The notes under the pieces were generated by a model. The model was not told the DNA's origin. It did no database searches and saw nothing but the letters and a program-made list of their open reading frames with translations. Position numbers and translations under genes: made by a program. From Dastarcus helophoroides (lineage: Eukaryota; Arthropoda; Insecta; Coleoptera; Bothrideridae), in assembly GCA_028583605.1 (NCBI GenBank), contig CM053326.1:7138587-7202586 (forward strand): 64,000 nucleotides of DNA, given 5' to 3'. The number at the start of each line of letters is the position of its first letter. The stretch's first letter is position 1. Of the stretch, positions 13,759 to 26,595 are shown one piece after another.

Positions 13759-14888
13759 CGAGGTCTATCGGAAGAGTAAGTTGACTTCAAGTTTCGCTGG
13801 CAACGTTCAATCGATTATCGATTTTTTGTTTTTGTTGTTGTTGTTGTTGTTGTGTTGGTACACATGTCCCGAACATATGTTCAGAGTTTCAAGTATATAG
13901 CATAATTAGTTTCTTTTTGACAGATAAAAAGGTTAGACGTATTTTGCTGTGCTCGGCGATTTTCTATTATTATTAAAATGTAGCAAAGAATTTGCATCAA
14001 ATTTTGTGTGAAAAATGGAATCAAGTGCTCTAAAACACTTGAAATGTTGAGACTAGCGTACGGTGACTCTGCTCTAAGTAAAAAAAAAAATGTTTACAAG
14101 TGGTACAAACTCTTCCAAGATAGCCGAGAAGAAGCAGATGACGAACTTCTCTCTGGACGCCCCAGCACATCAACAACAGAAGATATCGTCGAAACTGTGA
14201 AGGAAATTGTTTTTGAAAATAGTCGAATTACCATAAGAAAAGTTGCTGGGGATATTGGCATATCAGTCGGCTCGTGTCATGAAATTCTTTCGGATGTTTT
14301 GGAAGACGTGTGTCAGCGAAGTTTGCTCCGAAACTTCTGAATTTTGATCAGATGAACCGTGGCCATGAACATCGCTTAAGTGCTCTTGAATAACGTCAGT
14401 GATGATTCTGATTTGCTCAAAAAGGTCATAATTGGTAACAAATCATGGGTATATGGTTGATGTTGCAACCAAAGCCCAATCGTCCCAATCGAAGCACCCA
14501 GCCAAGACCGAAAAAAGCCAAGACCGAAAAAAAGTCCTATCAAATGTCAAAGTGTTTTTTTCGACTACCATGGCGTAGTGCATCAGAAGTTTTTACCCTA
14601 AGGTCGTGTAGTCAATAAGGAGTATAATCTTGAAGTTATGCGCCGTTTGAGAAAAGAAATACGAAAAAAAACGTCCGGCATCACGATAATGCACCTGGCC
14701 ATTCATCGCTGTTTGTGAGAGATTTTTGGCCAAAAACAACAAGACAATCATGCCTCAGTCACCATATTCAGCGGATTTGGCCCCCCTGCGACTTTTTCAG
14801 GTACCCAAAACTTAAAAGACCCATGAAAAGACGGAGATTTGCAACGATTGATAAAATAAAAACTGCATCGCTACAGGGGCTTAAGGCT
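13759..14888 (+). mobile_element. mariner element, copy A, 3' truncated at duplication junction
   Basis: The left terminal repeat begins CGAGGTCTATCGGAAG after a TA dinucleotide (13757-13758). The right terminus present in copy B (20902-20925) is missing because the 5.88-kb duplication boundary cuts the element within the transposase 3' end. A (GTT)n tract lies in the 5' untranslated part (about 13830). Confidence 0.85.
13978..14888 (+). pseudogene. mariner transposase, broken and truncated (copy A)
   Basis: Starts at ATG 13978 with an immediate in-frame TAG, then reads CIKFCVKNGIKCSKTLEML, the mariner N-terminal DNA-binding region, followed by the paired-type helix-turn-helix with SGRPSTST and RKVAGDIGISVGSCHEIL (to 14340). 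Beyond the stop the family is still readable in shifted frames: WVYG, then HHDNAPGHSSLFVRDFLAKN with the second catalytic Asp, then PPCDFFRYPKLKRPMKRR with the third Asp. Frameshifts lie near 14300, 14450, 14670 and 14790. A ten-A run at 14083 keeps the N-terminal frame open here but not in copy B. Not functional. Confidence 0.88.
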
Positions 14889-17800
14889 CCAAAAATTATT
14901 TTTTTTTTGTGTTATTCATCTCAAATTATTTCATCGAGTAGAAACAAATTTCTGAACCCCTTTAAAGTACTCTTTACGTTGGACGTCGTTAGGCTCTGGT
15001 GTTACTTAATTAAAATTGTTTGCTTCATAGGAATAAACAATTATATCACTTTTTCATGAAAACGCATTTGAAAAATAAAATATATTTTATTACAAAGTTC
15101 TAATTAAACTCTACAAAAACACAGAAAAAAATATTTTTGAAACAAGTCCGAGACTACGATCTTTTAAAGAAATAAAGTGTTCATTCCTTTCTCATCAAAA
15201 TTTTTTAAATTTAAATTTACAAATTAATAATTAGACCCAAGAATGGGTACTGCTATCTCTTCGTGAATAGCGCTTAGGTCTGTAAGCGACACAATTAACA
15301 ATCGCAATCAGATCAGCCATCACCTACGCATTTAGCACCATAAAGAGTAAATACGCACTCCGAACTCTGACTCGTACTCACCATTTGGCAATAGCGCATA
15401 AGCGCGGAGCGGCGTACCCCCGGCTACCTTTAACGTGGTGTTCAGTAAATTATTTCTCCGTATCCCGTGGAAGCCATTGATAGGCACTGCACGGCAGCCA
15501 CGCTAGGTGCATAATTCTGCGCGCACCAACTTATTTAAATTTCCTTATAATATTTAATATAATGGAATTAAACGTTTGCGTACTTTATTTCAAGTCACTC
15601 ACATGTATTATTAGTTAATTAGTATATCATTTATTTGTGTTTAAAAATGTGATAAGTCCAAGTCTTTTGCATTAAATCGAAAAGAATAGATTGCTCATTT
15701 CACCAGAAGCGCGCGCTCTTGCGCTCTTTAAGACCAGTCGCGACTGGGTGTACACCAAAAAAATAAAATAACCTCTTAATTTGTGAACTGTCATAAAGTG
15801 ACGTTTTCAATAAATTTAAATATCACGTAGTCGCATTTCAAAAACTGTTTAGTCAACAAACCATAAAAATTTAAATATTTCCAAACTGGGCCGAAGAAAT
15901 GTTAAATAAATTGAAAAAAATCAATAAAAAAGTCATAGAAAACAAACTTTTTTATCACACACAAAAAACATATCTTCTGATAACCTTGGACTCTAGACAA
16001 ATGAATATTATCAATTTGGAATCACTTTAAGCGCTCAGGGCAAACTTTAGTTTGATGCTGTAAACATATGAACTTATAACACTTTTTACATAAAATCCGC
16101 TATTCGCAATTTTTTTTTTCTGAAACAAAATTAACATTTGTCAGAAGATAACAGTTTGAGTGTTAAAATATTGAATTTTCGGTCCAAAAATATTCTTTCA
16201 ATAACGGCCTGAAGCTCTACCGGTAAACTAGATATTTATAGGCGTTGTTCCATAACCGGTGTTATCATATCTATGGCCAAATTTTTCAAATACATGCTTT
16301 TTTTTTGTAGGATGTGTTTTGTAAGATGTATTTTGCTTTGGTTTAGCCCTAGGACTCTTATCGGAATCAATTCCAACTTAAACTGGAAAGTTGGAAAACA
16401 TCCTCAATACCTAATTTATCGGCATTATCTAAATTAGCAAAATTTTAAATGATCTCCTAAATTTCTTTTTGGGTGAGCGATCTAGAAGAGCTATATGCCA
16501 TGCTGGACGCTATGAAACACCTTAAATACATATATAAAATTTAATATAATAAGAAAATACACATAACCATACCTGATTACATAAATTAAAAACTTGTTAC
16601 ACTATTACTATCCAGGAGTACAATTGTAGCCCAAACGGAGATTTTACATCAAACAAATGTCGCTGCAATGACGATAGCAAATCAATGGACATGGGCCTAC
16701 AAGAGATTAACAAGAACCACAATTTTGTGCTGCCATTTGTAGAAGAATAACAGACGTGCCAAAAAAGGCTGGGGTACACCTGTTTCAGGGTTAAAATAGT
16801 TTATTACAGTTTTTTAAATTTTTTCAATCGGACTTCAAATAAAAAGATACAACTGATTTTAAAAATAGCGTTTTTCTGTTTTTTTTTTTCAAAGTAATAT
16901 CGAAACGACCTGGAATTCAACTATTTTCTCTGCGAAATATTTGCTATTAAATGTTGCTCTATTCTGCCCTTTTAAGCTCCTTATATCTCAAATCTAACAG
17001 TTTTCGATATACCTATTTTGGAAATCAAATTTCCAAAACACCTGAATATTTCAAAGCTAAAAACTGTGGCTGCTTTGAAAAGATTATCCAAAAATTTCCA
17101 TCTTACATCTAAATTTATGTTCTATTTTACCTGTCTTTGCTATTATTTTGTCAAAAAGATTTACCTACTATAATCGTACCAAAAGTACGGTTTAATTTGA
17201 TGTTCTTACAAAGTGGTACATTCTACATAAGTACACACATATACGGACCTTGAGTGTTTCTTTATTTTTAATTTTATTTATGAATGTGCAAAATGAAAGT
17301 GTTGTTGACATAATTAAATATTTACCGTAGAGTTTTAATTGTAATTTGCATTCAAAGAATTTCTGATTTATATTTGATTTTATTGCACATGTTTAGGTAA
17401 TTATTACCTGAACAAATTATGGTACATTTATAGATAGAACAACCTGGAGAGTAAACATGTTGACACGAGTAAAAACTTGGACGAGAACAAACTAGAATAA
17501 AATAAACATGAATAATATACAGGATGTCCCCGTTTTAAGTGCCTTAAATGAAACAGATGACAGAAAAAGTAATTTTTAGGAAAAAGTTTCCTATGAACAT
17601 GTATCCTGAAACTCTTAATCAAAAAGGTACAAGGTGTTAAAATTTGAATAAAAAAAAAGTTTTTATTTTTTCACTTTCAAGTTTTCAGAGATATTTATAC
17701 TAAATTTTGCACACATGGTGTGTAGATGAAGCATCATTAAATAAGGTAAAATTAAGTTTCTATCTCAACCAGTGGCGGAGTTACGGGTAATCTGTGATAT

Positions 17801-20768
17801 TGTTTTGAAAAAAAAGTAGTACGCCACTAAACAAAATGAAATAAAATACAATTTTTGGTTAAAGCGTTTAATTCTGAAGAAAAGTTGTCTCCTAATAATT
17901 TTTCTTTGACATTTATTATCCTATATTTTCGTAGGAACTGTTCGAATGCAGTGTATGCTGGTCTTTAAATTATCACTGACTAACAAAAAAAAGGTAAGTT
18001 TAAGATGGTACGACCCTGGATAAAATGAAATAAAATAACAGTTTTGGATAAAGTTGACTTTTAACATTCTTTCACATTTGTCACTATTGTGACAGAATTT
18101 AAATTTTTGGGACTTTCCTTAGTGAAAGTACGAGTGAGAGTGATGTTTTTTCCAAAACCAACGACATGACACAACCGTGAAAAATAAGGAAAATAACTTT
18201 TACTCAGAATTAAATGCTTTACCTAAAACAGGTATTTTATTTTATTTCCTTCAGTGGTGTACCGCGCTTTTCCTACAATAATATCACAGATTATCCGTAA
18301 CTCCGCCACTGGTTGAGATAGGAACTTAATTTTATTTTATTTTGTGATCCTTTGTCCATACATGTGTGTGCAAAATTTGGTTTAAATATCTTATAAAACT
18401 TGAAGGTGAAAAAGTAAAAACTTTATTTTTAATTTAAATTTAAACACCTTGTATCTTTTTTATTAGGAGTTTTCGGATACATGTTCATAAGAAACTTTTT
18501 GTTTAAAATTATTTTTTTCTATCACCTGTTTCATTTAAGGCACTTAAAACGGGGAGACCATGTGCAATAAATATAAATATAATACTTGCAGGCTAACTTA
18601 TTTTTTTGCAGTAATTTATTGCTATTGACCGATTTTCATACAAAAAAAACCAAAGGATGCAACAACGTTTTCGGAGTCCTAGAGGTTGAAAGTACTATTT
18701 AGTGACCTTGAATGTTTTCGTTTTTCAAGCATAACCGAAACAATGTTTTGTTTGTTTGTTTCTCCGAAAATATAGGACTAATTATAGCACTTTTGGCAAT
18801 AATTTCGGTTCTTGATTTCACATCCAAAATAAATATATATGGGTAAGTTCGTATTAATTATACTTTTTCTTGGAGAAACAAACAAGGTACCACTTAAGTA
18901 ATTAAAGTTTTTATATAAAAATAATTTTTGTTCAGTAGAATACCCCTTTTTTCCCCCTTTCGATTGTTCCAAATTTTCCAGTTTCAAATTAAAATTTTAT
19001 TTTTTTTTCAATATTTTGATTTTAAAACCAAAATCTCTCCTTTACAGAAATGTCGTCTTCAATGTTGAAATTCTGACTTTGACGTTAAAATTTCAACTGA
19101 TCGCAAAATATGTCTAAAAAGTGAAGTAGGGTTGTCTTAATTTTAAATAAGGTAGTAAAGCAGTTCTTATTTTGTGAAGTCAAAAAAATAAATACTTAAT
19201 GTTTTTTGAACGCATTATAAAGTCCAAAGACGAATTATAATGTAATGTGGTTTAGCATTTAGGTTTTCAAAATTTCTCATTTGCTATTTTTCCTATCACT
19301 TCATTTTTACTTAATAGCAAAACACAAGTTGGACCACCAGAAGGTTACAGGTGACTGTAACTTGAATTTCAGGTTTCGAAACAGGAACAAATTTTCTTCA
19401 GGGATCATATGATAAAAATTTAACTTTGTTACATTCCTCCTTATAGCTGTACATACAAATATATACAAATAATTTTAAATCTTCATCTTTATCTTCTGGT
19501 AAAAATATAAAAAATTCTGTTACCTGTTATTAAAATAGCTGTAAATGTAATAAACAAATGTTATAATACATCCTAGTATAAAAATGTTTCCTTGGAACTT
19601 ATTAAAAGAAACTAAGAACAACTGTTCACAGAAGCCATATACGAGGTCTATCGGAAGAGTAAGTTGACTTCAAGTTTCGCTGGCAACGTTCAATCGATTA
19701 TCGATTTTTTGTTTTTGTTGTTGTTGTTGTTGTTGTGTTGGTACACATGTCCCGAACATATGTTCAGAGTTTCAAGTATATAGCATAATTAGTTTCTTTT
19801 TGACAGATAAAAAGGTTAGACGTATTTTGCTGTGCTCGGCGATTTTCTATTATTATTAAAATGTAGCAAAGAATTTGCATCAAATTTTGTGTGAAAAATG
19901 GAATCAAGTGCTCTAAAACACTTGAAATGTTGAGACTAGCGTACGGTGACTCTGCTCTAAGTAAAAAAAAAATGTTTACAAGTGGTACAAACTCTTCCAA
20001 GATAGCCGAGAAGAAGCAGATGACGAACTTCTCTCTGGACGCCCCAGCACATCAACAACAGAAGATATCGTCGAAACTGTGAAGGAAATTGTTTTTGAAA
20101 ATAGTCGAATTACCATAAGAAAAGTTGCTGGGGATATTGGCATATCAGTCGGCTCGTGTCATGAAATTCTTTCGGATGTTTTGGAAGACGTGTGTCAGCG
20201 AAGTTTGCTCCGAAACTTCTGAATTTTGATCAGATGAACCGTGGCCATGAACATCGCTTAAGTGCTCTTGAATAACGTCAGTGATGATTCTGATTTGCTC
20301 AAAAAGGTCATAATTGGTAACAAATCATGGGTATATGGTTGATGTTGCAACCAAAGCCCAATCGTCCCAATCGAAGCACCCAGCCAAGACCGAAAAAAGC
20401 CAAGACCGAAAAAAGTCCTATCAAATGTCAAAGTGTTTTTTTCGACTACCATGGCGTAGTGCATCAGAAGTTTTTACCCTAAGGTCGTGTAGTCAATAAG
20501 GAGTATAATCTTGAAGTTATGCGCCGTTTGAGAAAAGAAATACGAAAAAAACGTCCGGCATCACGATAATGCACCTGGCCATTCATCGCTGTTTGTGAGA
20601 GATTTTTGGCCAAAAACAACAAGACAATCATGCCTCAGTCACCATATTCAGCGGATTTGGCCCCCCTGCGACTTTTTCAGGTACCCAAAACTTAAAAGAC
20701 CCATGAAAAGACGGAGATTTGCAACGATTGATAAAATAAAAACTGCATCGCTACAGGGGCTTAAGGCT
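14889..20768. repeat. 5.88-kb tandem duplication, copy B
   Basis: Second copy of the unit at 9015-14888, offset about 5882 over most of its length. It ends at 20768, after which the mariner transposase continues uninterrupted to its right terminus, so copy B keeps the original right flank. Short overlap CTCC at the left boundary of both copies may be microhomology. Confidence 0.93.
17520..18562. mobile_element. Long-inverted-repeat non-autonomous element, copy B
   Basis: Duplicate of the element at 11638-12680 inside the second tandem unit, with the same arms and centre. It is a passenger of the segmental duplication, not an independent insertion. Confidence 0.75.
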
Positions 20769-20925
20769 ATACCAAAAGGTGCTTATCAGAAAGATTGAAA
20801 AAAGCCTTAGCACAAGTGCATTGTATCTGAGGGGGATTACTTTAAAGGGGACAGTATAAATGATGATAAATAAATAAAAAAAAATTCATAAAAATATAGT
20901 CACCTTACTTTTTGAACAGATCTCG
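19642..20925 (+). mobile_element. mariner element, full length (copy B)
   Basis: A 1284-bp element flanked by TA on both sides (19640-19641 and 20926-20927). Left end CGAGGTCTATCGGAAGAGT pairs with the complement of 20902-20925 (right end read inward CGAGATCTGTTCAAAAAGTA) with several mismatches, as in old mariners. The size and TA target fit a complete DD34D mariner. Confidence 0.88.
19861..20873 (+). pseudogene. mariner transposase, broken (copy B)
   Basis: Same decayed transposase as in copy A, here running to its natural end (GDYFKGDSINDDK, stop 20871-20873). The start again shows ATG-TAG. A run of nine A at about 19963, versus ten in copy A, shifts the frame right after LSKKK, so the helix-turn-helix part is closed sooner. 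HDNAPGH and PPCDFF (catalytic Asp residues) are still recognisable in different frames. Not functional without several corrections. Confidence 0.88.
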
Positions 20926-20927
20926 TA

Positions 20928-23900
20928 AATGGTCTGTTATAATAGAGTATAAAGAAATTTCGCTAATAATCTCTAGGTGTCCGTTAGTAAATGTCACTTC
21001 GCCATATTTGATTAACCCTTAATGAAATCATTTTGATATACAAAAGATTCTTCTTCTTTGTTTTCGTCAATATTTTCGATATTCATTTAGTTTCTGGGAT
21101 ACTCCCGGAATTGGAAAGGGAGTAGGGGCTGCTACAAATCACTCTGAATAAATAGTGTTTTTAATTGAAATTTTTTAAATTTAAATTTTAAACTCGAAAG
21201 CTCATATTATATTCTCGAAATTTTGCCCTTAAACTTAAAAATCCTCAAAGGCCTTTCAGCTTGAATTACGGACTTTTTGAATTTTTTCTTGTAATGTCAA
21301 TTTTAATCCCGAGATTTCTCGAAACAAACTTTTTTGGCTCGTTTAGAAAAAGGACATTTTTGCCAATCTGACTTTTTTATTTGTAGTCCGATTTAAAAGA
21401 TTTTAAATCATTTTTGTTTTGTTTTCAAAAAACTTTACAGTGGTGTAGATAATTATTTTTTGTGCTAAAGAATTTCTGAGCAAATTATCCAACTTTCGAA
21501 TTCAGCAATATTTTCCGAGTAATTTGATATGTTACATGTCATATGTCAAAGGTTAAACATAGGCATCTTCAGAAAAAAAACTATATTTATGTTATTTTGG
21601 ATTTGAAATTTTGATAAAATATTCAAAATATTGAGAAAAGTGAAAAAACAATTGTTGCGTAAACTATAAAACCAATTCCCGTGGCATGCACTTTTAGTTT
21701 TAGCAACGATTTTAATTAGTTTTATTTTAGTAATTTTAAAATAAAATTTGAATTTTCACTGATAAATGTTAGGAAAAACCTGAATTTCTACCTGAAAATC
21801 ATTTCTCCTACATTTAAAATTTTTTATTTAAACTATCGAAATTTCTTTTTTTGCACAAGAAAATTTTATTTTGCTCGAAATTCTTTTTTTTTATTCTCGG
21901 ATTAAAATGAGTTAAATGTCGAAATGTCAATGTTAGATTCGAATTTTTCACAAAAATATCGGACTTTAATAAAATTGCTTTACCTAAAATATATTTTTTA
22001 AATTTCAATTTAAACTAATAGTTTAAATAAAGCACTGAAGTGTGGCTTGTGATTAAGTCGTAATTATTTATTTAATTGCCGATGTGGTAAAGGGGTGAAA
22101 CCTTCTTTGGACTTAATAGTTTAAATAGTTACTTACTCAAAAATTTGAAGATTTTTTTCATCATTTTTATTTTTATTTCGAATGGTCGACTTTTGAACCA
22201 CTGAATTGCGGGAAAATATGTTTTTAATTCCAAATTTTTTTGAGGTGAAACTCAAAATGTTATCTATAAATCAAAGTGTTTTTTCAAAAATTTTAATTTT
22301 TTTCATAAATTTTCGAGTGTTCCTTTTCTGAAAATTTCCAATTTATAATTCATTTTTCAATGTCAGAAAAAAATTTAGGAAAAAGTTATTTTTTTAACGA
22401 AATTTGAAGGTTTTAGTTTTAATTTTAAAAACTTTACTTTAAACTTGAAATTTAGGGAATGGCTTTTTGGTCAAAATCTCGTAGGATTTTTCTCAATGTT
22501 TTTACTTTACACTTTCTTAAATATATGACGACTTGCTGGTATATGTATTGTGCAAAAATGTATTTGAGTTTTATAGTTATTGCAGTATTTGTTGTTAATA
22601 CAATTGATTAGTTATTAATTTTTAATTTTGTTAATGCTTAATTTTTCTTTTGAAATATGTGATATCAGCTGGCTTCATAGAGGGCTTGAAGTATAGAACC
22701 CTCCTCGAATCATCCATGGGTAGAACAGCATATTCTCGTAATCTGATTTTACTAGGTGTTCCATTTACTAAAGCACTGAACTAAACACTGTGACTTGTGA
22801 TTAAGGTTCCATTTGATGAATTTCAGGTAATTTATTCACCCAGTCAAAGTAAAAAATATCAAATATACATATATAGGAGCATCAATTTACATAAATTAGT
22901 TTTTACTTCAATTTACCGAAGCGTGTTTATAAAGGTCGCTTTTTAATTTCACGAAAGCAGCTGCATTTGTCGGAAGTTTTTTTTAGTATAAAAAATATTA
23001 CGATTCTTGATAGTTTTCGCCTTTCAAATTTGTAGTAAATTCAACATATTAATTATTAAAAAAGTTCTCATGCCTTTTTTCAGGCTAAATGTCATTTCTA
23101 AAGCTTGTCACGTATGTTAAGATTTATCCTAGTGTTTTCCCATGACCTCTGCATGTGGGATCATCTTTTGCGCAAATCTTACCTAATTAGGAGCAAAATG
23201 GCCATCCTTGGATCTGTGTACATTTTCCGCATGTTTACCTTTCTGCAATTTTACGTCTTAAACTTATTTCTTCGGATAAACATAAGACTACGTGCGTTTT
23301 GCAAATATTTCTGGTCACGTCCAGTGATTTTTATGTTGATACGCATATTACCGTGAAATATTACTGAAGCAAAAACACTTCGCCTTAATGTATTGATCAA
23401 TATAAATGTACAGCAATATAAGTCCTATATGTATGTGGAAACATTTTTCATAATTCACGGTTTAAATCAATTGATATTTCCAGTGGCTCTTCAGACAAGG
23501 ACAGCAACAGCACTTATTTGATGAAAATATTTATGCGTTTGCGAAACCAAATGAGCAGCTATTAAAAATGCACGTGGATCAAAGTGACACCATTGCATGA
23601 AGTGAAAATATTTTTTTATGTTTACAGATACATCTTGCAGTGTTTTATTTAAAATGTACTTTGGTTTTGAAACATGTACACCTATTACACACCCACTGTT
23701 GGTATATTTCATAGAATGGTATTTAAATAGTACATTGTCCTGTCTTGGAATTTCGTTGAAAGCAATTACAAAAAATATCATATAAAGTTTTACCTTGGCA
23801 CTTGGCCAACGAAGATATTCTCGGAAATAAGTATTTAACGTTTAAATAATTTGCATAGAAACAAAATTTCTGCAATTTTAGGTTTAAAAATGTTTGAAGA

Positions 23901-24465
23901 ATTATAATGGTAATTTTCAAAACAATACTCAAAGGATTTATTAAAATTTAATGCATGAAATATGGAATTTCGACATTTTAATGTAATACGAGCCAAATTA
24001 ACCACCATTTAGTGTATTTCTATGACTAACGACCCTTTTTAAACGAAACAACAATCTTCTTTTCATTTTACGTTAACTTTTACGCAACAACTTTGTGAAA
24101 AATATAAAATGTCTAAATTATTAACACTGTGGACAAATGTTGGAAGAAACTTTTTAACTATGAGTCCCGACTCTGTGGCGTAGACAGATTTTGTGTTTAG
24201 GGACTAATTTGGCTAAATTTTATGTATTTTATTTTATTATTATTATTTTAATAAAAACATTTTCCACATGTGCAAAAATAGGTACAACAATAACTGGTTA
24301 CTTTTATCACTCATTAGATGTATGTAGATAAACGTAAATGAAAAAATACATACAACAGTTACAATCAAACACATCCAAGCCGAACTCTCTATAAGAGGGA
24401 ATCCTGTCTATGACGGAATATTTGGAAAGTCCCGTTTTCCATCATGTACATGTTCTTATACAAAC
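20928..24465. other. AT-rich spacer, no supported gene
   Basis: From about 21170 to 22500 this is degenerate A/T-run sequence like the interiors at 706-2679 and 53195-56446. The word TGTGATTAAG with AAGCACTGAA upstream occurs at about 22033 and 22770, suggesting an old repeat pair. Short open frames at 23105-23356 (+) and 23491-23932 (-) match nothing I know. Confidence 0.45.
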
Positions 24466-24545
24466 CATAACTATTAAACTTTATTAACGAATAAAAAGCA
24501 ACAGATATTAAAAATTCGCATGAAGTAAGGGTTGGAAGTATCACT
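24466..24545. repeat. Partial hairpin-repeat copy; uninterrupted site for the 706-2679 insertion
   Basis: 24466-24488 equals one 23-bp arm of the repeats at 509 and 612. The AAAAAGCAACAGATATT spacer follows, then ATGAAGTAAGGGTTGGAA, the sequence that flanks the right side of the AT-rich insertion at 2680. It preserves the arrangement without the insert. Confidence 0.75.
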
Positions 24546-24898
24546 TATGCAAACCGTAAAACTATTTAAACTGGAATGAGATTTCGGTCTCATCGTGTTC
24601 CAACTTAGACGGGTTTGACTCTATTAAAGATATTCTAATCAGATTAAGATTTTAATGGGGTTAGCAGATATTGGGTCATAAATTATCGAAAAACTGCAGT
24701 TTTTTTGTATGTCATATACAATAGTTGTTGAGAAAAACAATATTGTATGGAAAAATAGGTGCTTGCCTTTCAAGGCCTTTTGAGCAATCTAGAAATACGT
24801 TTTTCCAACATAAAACTTGATTCAGCTGAAGGATAGAATGCAGATCAAATTTAGATGAATATTTTCAGAGTTAGCACTAGTTCAATCAAAACAATAAT

Positions 24899-24965
24899 TG
24901 GGGTTGGAATCGAACCTTTTAGTGCGATCCGAGACGATCTCACAAACTATGTTAGTCATCGACTT
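24899..24965 (-). other. tRNA-like (SINE-head-like) sequence
   Basis: On the minus strand GGTTCGATTCC (complement of 24906-24916) matches the B-box/T-arm of tRNA genes. TAACATAGTTTG (complement of 24943-24954) is a poor A-box at a plausible distance upstream. No full cloverleaf is apparent. Downstream on the same strand a 27-bp word starting AATTTGATCTGCA (complement near 24851) recurs with four changes at 37742-37768, as expected for a shared SINE tail. A tRNA-derived SINE relic is the best guess. Confidence 0.4.
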
Positions 24966-26394
24966 ATTGCGAATTGCAAATGAATGCTTTTTATCCGAGA
25001 CATTATCAACACAGTTATCAATCCAATAAATATTTGGATGATTGTAGAAAAAAGTGTGTATATCCGAAAATTGACAATTTTGTTTTTATTTTTCAATTAT
25101 AATACAAGAAAACTTGAATAAAATTTCAAATTCATACCTAAGTAAAAATGATTTTACTTGGTCTATTGACTCTTCACTGTAGTAATTGTTACGGAACCCT
25201 AATTGTGCTAGCCCGACTCGCTCTTGGCTGAATTATTTTTGCTATCTTAATAAAAAAAGTTTCAGATACAGTTATTTTGAAAACTATGCGGTAGTTTTCT
25301 CCTCTTTTTTCGAAATTCACTGAAAAAAGCTAAATTTCGAAAAAAATGCATCCAAATGTCAACAAAAATTCCCACTTTTTTTTAACAGTTTTGCGGGTAA
25401 AGTCAAAATTTCAAGAAGATTATTCAAAATCTCTACATTTTATTTTAAAATAAAGTTGAAACTTTTAAAATCAAAATTTTCAAAAATGTTACATATTCCA
25501 GAAATATTTGACAACACAATTTTTAACTCCACTAGCGAAATTCCACCTTTCTTCTATAAATTTGAAATTTTAAAGGAATAATTTCAAAAATTTTAATAGG
25601 AAATTAAAATTTCTAATATGAAGCTCGGAATTAAAAAAAAAAGGTCAAATTTCGGCTAAAAAGGGGCAAATGATATAAAAGAGAATTCCAAAATTCGTGT
25701 TTCTCGAAACAATTACTTTTCGTTTTAAAATGTTTTCCTCAGAATTTCTAAATGCAACATTTCAAAAACTTTCGAATTTTAAAGTTTAAATTTGGAATGG
25801 TGAAATTATGAAATTAAATCGTAATATTGCCATATTTTAATTTTTAGACTCCAATTCGATAAAGCTTCAAAATTATTAGAAACAAATCCAGATTCCGAGA
25901 TTAAAGTTAACATTTTACGAAAAAGAAAACGTTGCTACTTTAAGATAATAATTTGGGAAAATAGAAAATTAAAAAATATATAAGGGAAATTTTGTTACTA
26001 ACTGCGACATTTTGGCGGTAAACTCACATTTTTGATTTTTTTTTAGAAATTTTGATTATTATACTCGAAAAAAAATGACAGTCTTGAAGTGAAAACTTAA
26101 AACTCGGAAATAACAGTGTCTTTGAAGTGTAGTCCGAACCCAAACTAGTAAAAGTTCAGAATGTTGGAAATATTTTCACATAAGTGCTGTCAAACTGACC
26201 TACCTTTTTATATTTGTACTTTGGATGCTTGTAGTTGTGTGGAAACGAATCAAATATTTACTGATGATGAAATACATTTACATATAAACTTTACACTCTT
26301 CTAATTTATTTCACGTAATGTTTAACTTCTTATCATTATTGTCATTAGTCAGCTCTGGAGCACAAGAGTACCACGTTTTCTATTTTATTTTTAT
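24966..26394. other. AT-rich spacer, no gene seen
   Basis: 25280-26160 is another degenerate A/T-run block. No transposon ends or exons identified. Confidence 0.45.
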
Positions 26395-26563
26395 TTCTAA
26401 CATATATCTTCTTCTTTCTGCGAAAAAAATTTTTTTTCAGCTTTGACACCCTCTATCTCTGTTAATATCAACTTTTGGTATAAGGTAAATATGGCTAAAT
26501 CACGTTATTTTTATTCGAAAAATCTGCTCTTGCTCTATGTACCATTACTTATGGTCCATTCTG
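26395..26563. mobile_element. End fragment of the 46483-47846 element family
   Basis: This 170-bp stretch, ending GTACCATTACTTATGGTCCA then TTCTG and TA, closely matches the right end of the palindromic element at 46483-47846 (about 47710-47846). Only one end is present. It sits 33 bp from the intact DD41D transposon. Confidence 0.75.
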
Positions 26564-26595
26564 TATATAAAAATGGAAACAGACTCACATATATA

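Larger units (their letters stand above)
9015..14888. repeat. 5.87-kb tandem duplication, copy A
   Basis: The segment repeats immediately downstream at 14889-20768. After the first 300 bp the copies differ, as far as I compared by eye, essentially only in homopolymer lengths. The first 300 bp (9015-9320 versus 14889-15190) carry many scattered small indels. The copy A/B junction falls inside a mariner element, so copy A lost the mariner right end that copy B keeps. The unit has a comparatively GC-rich patch (9460-9660), a long-inverted-repeat element and the mariner; no host gene is recognisable. Either a very recent duplication or an assembly artefact. Confidence 0.93.

Noticed and set aside
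23491..23932. Minus-strand open frames (96 and 69 codons) near 23.5-23.9 kb
   Set aside because: Composition is unremarkable and no domain, signal peptide or splice pattern supports them. The two frames overlap in different phases.
26262..26275. CTGATGATGAAA resembling a hammerhead core
   Set aside because: No room for stem II and no stem I partner.
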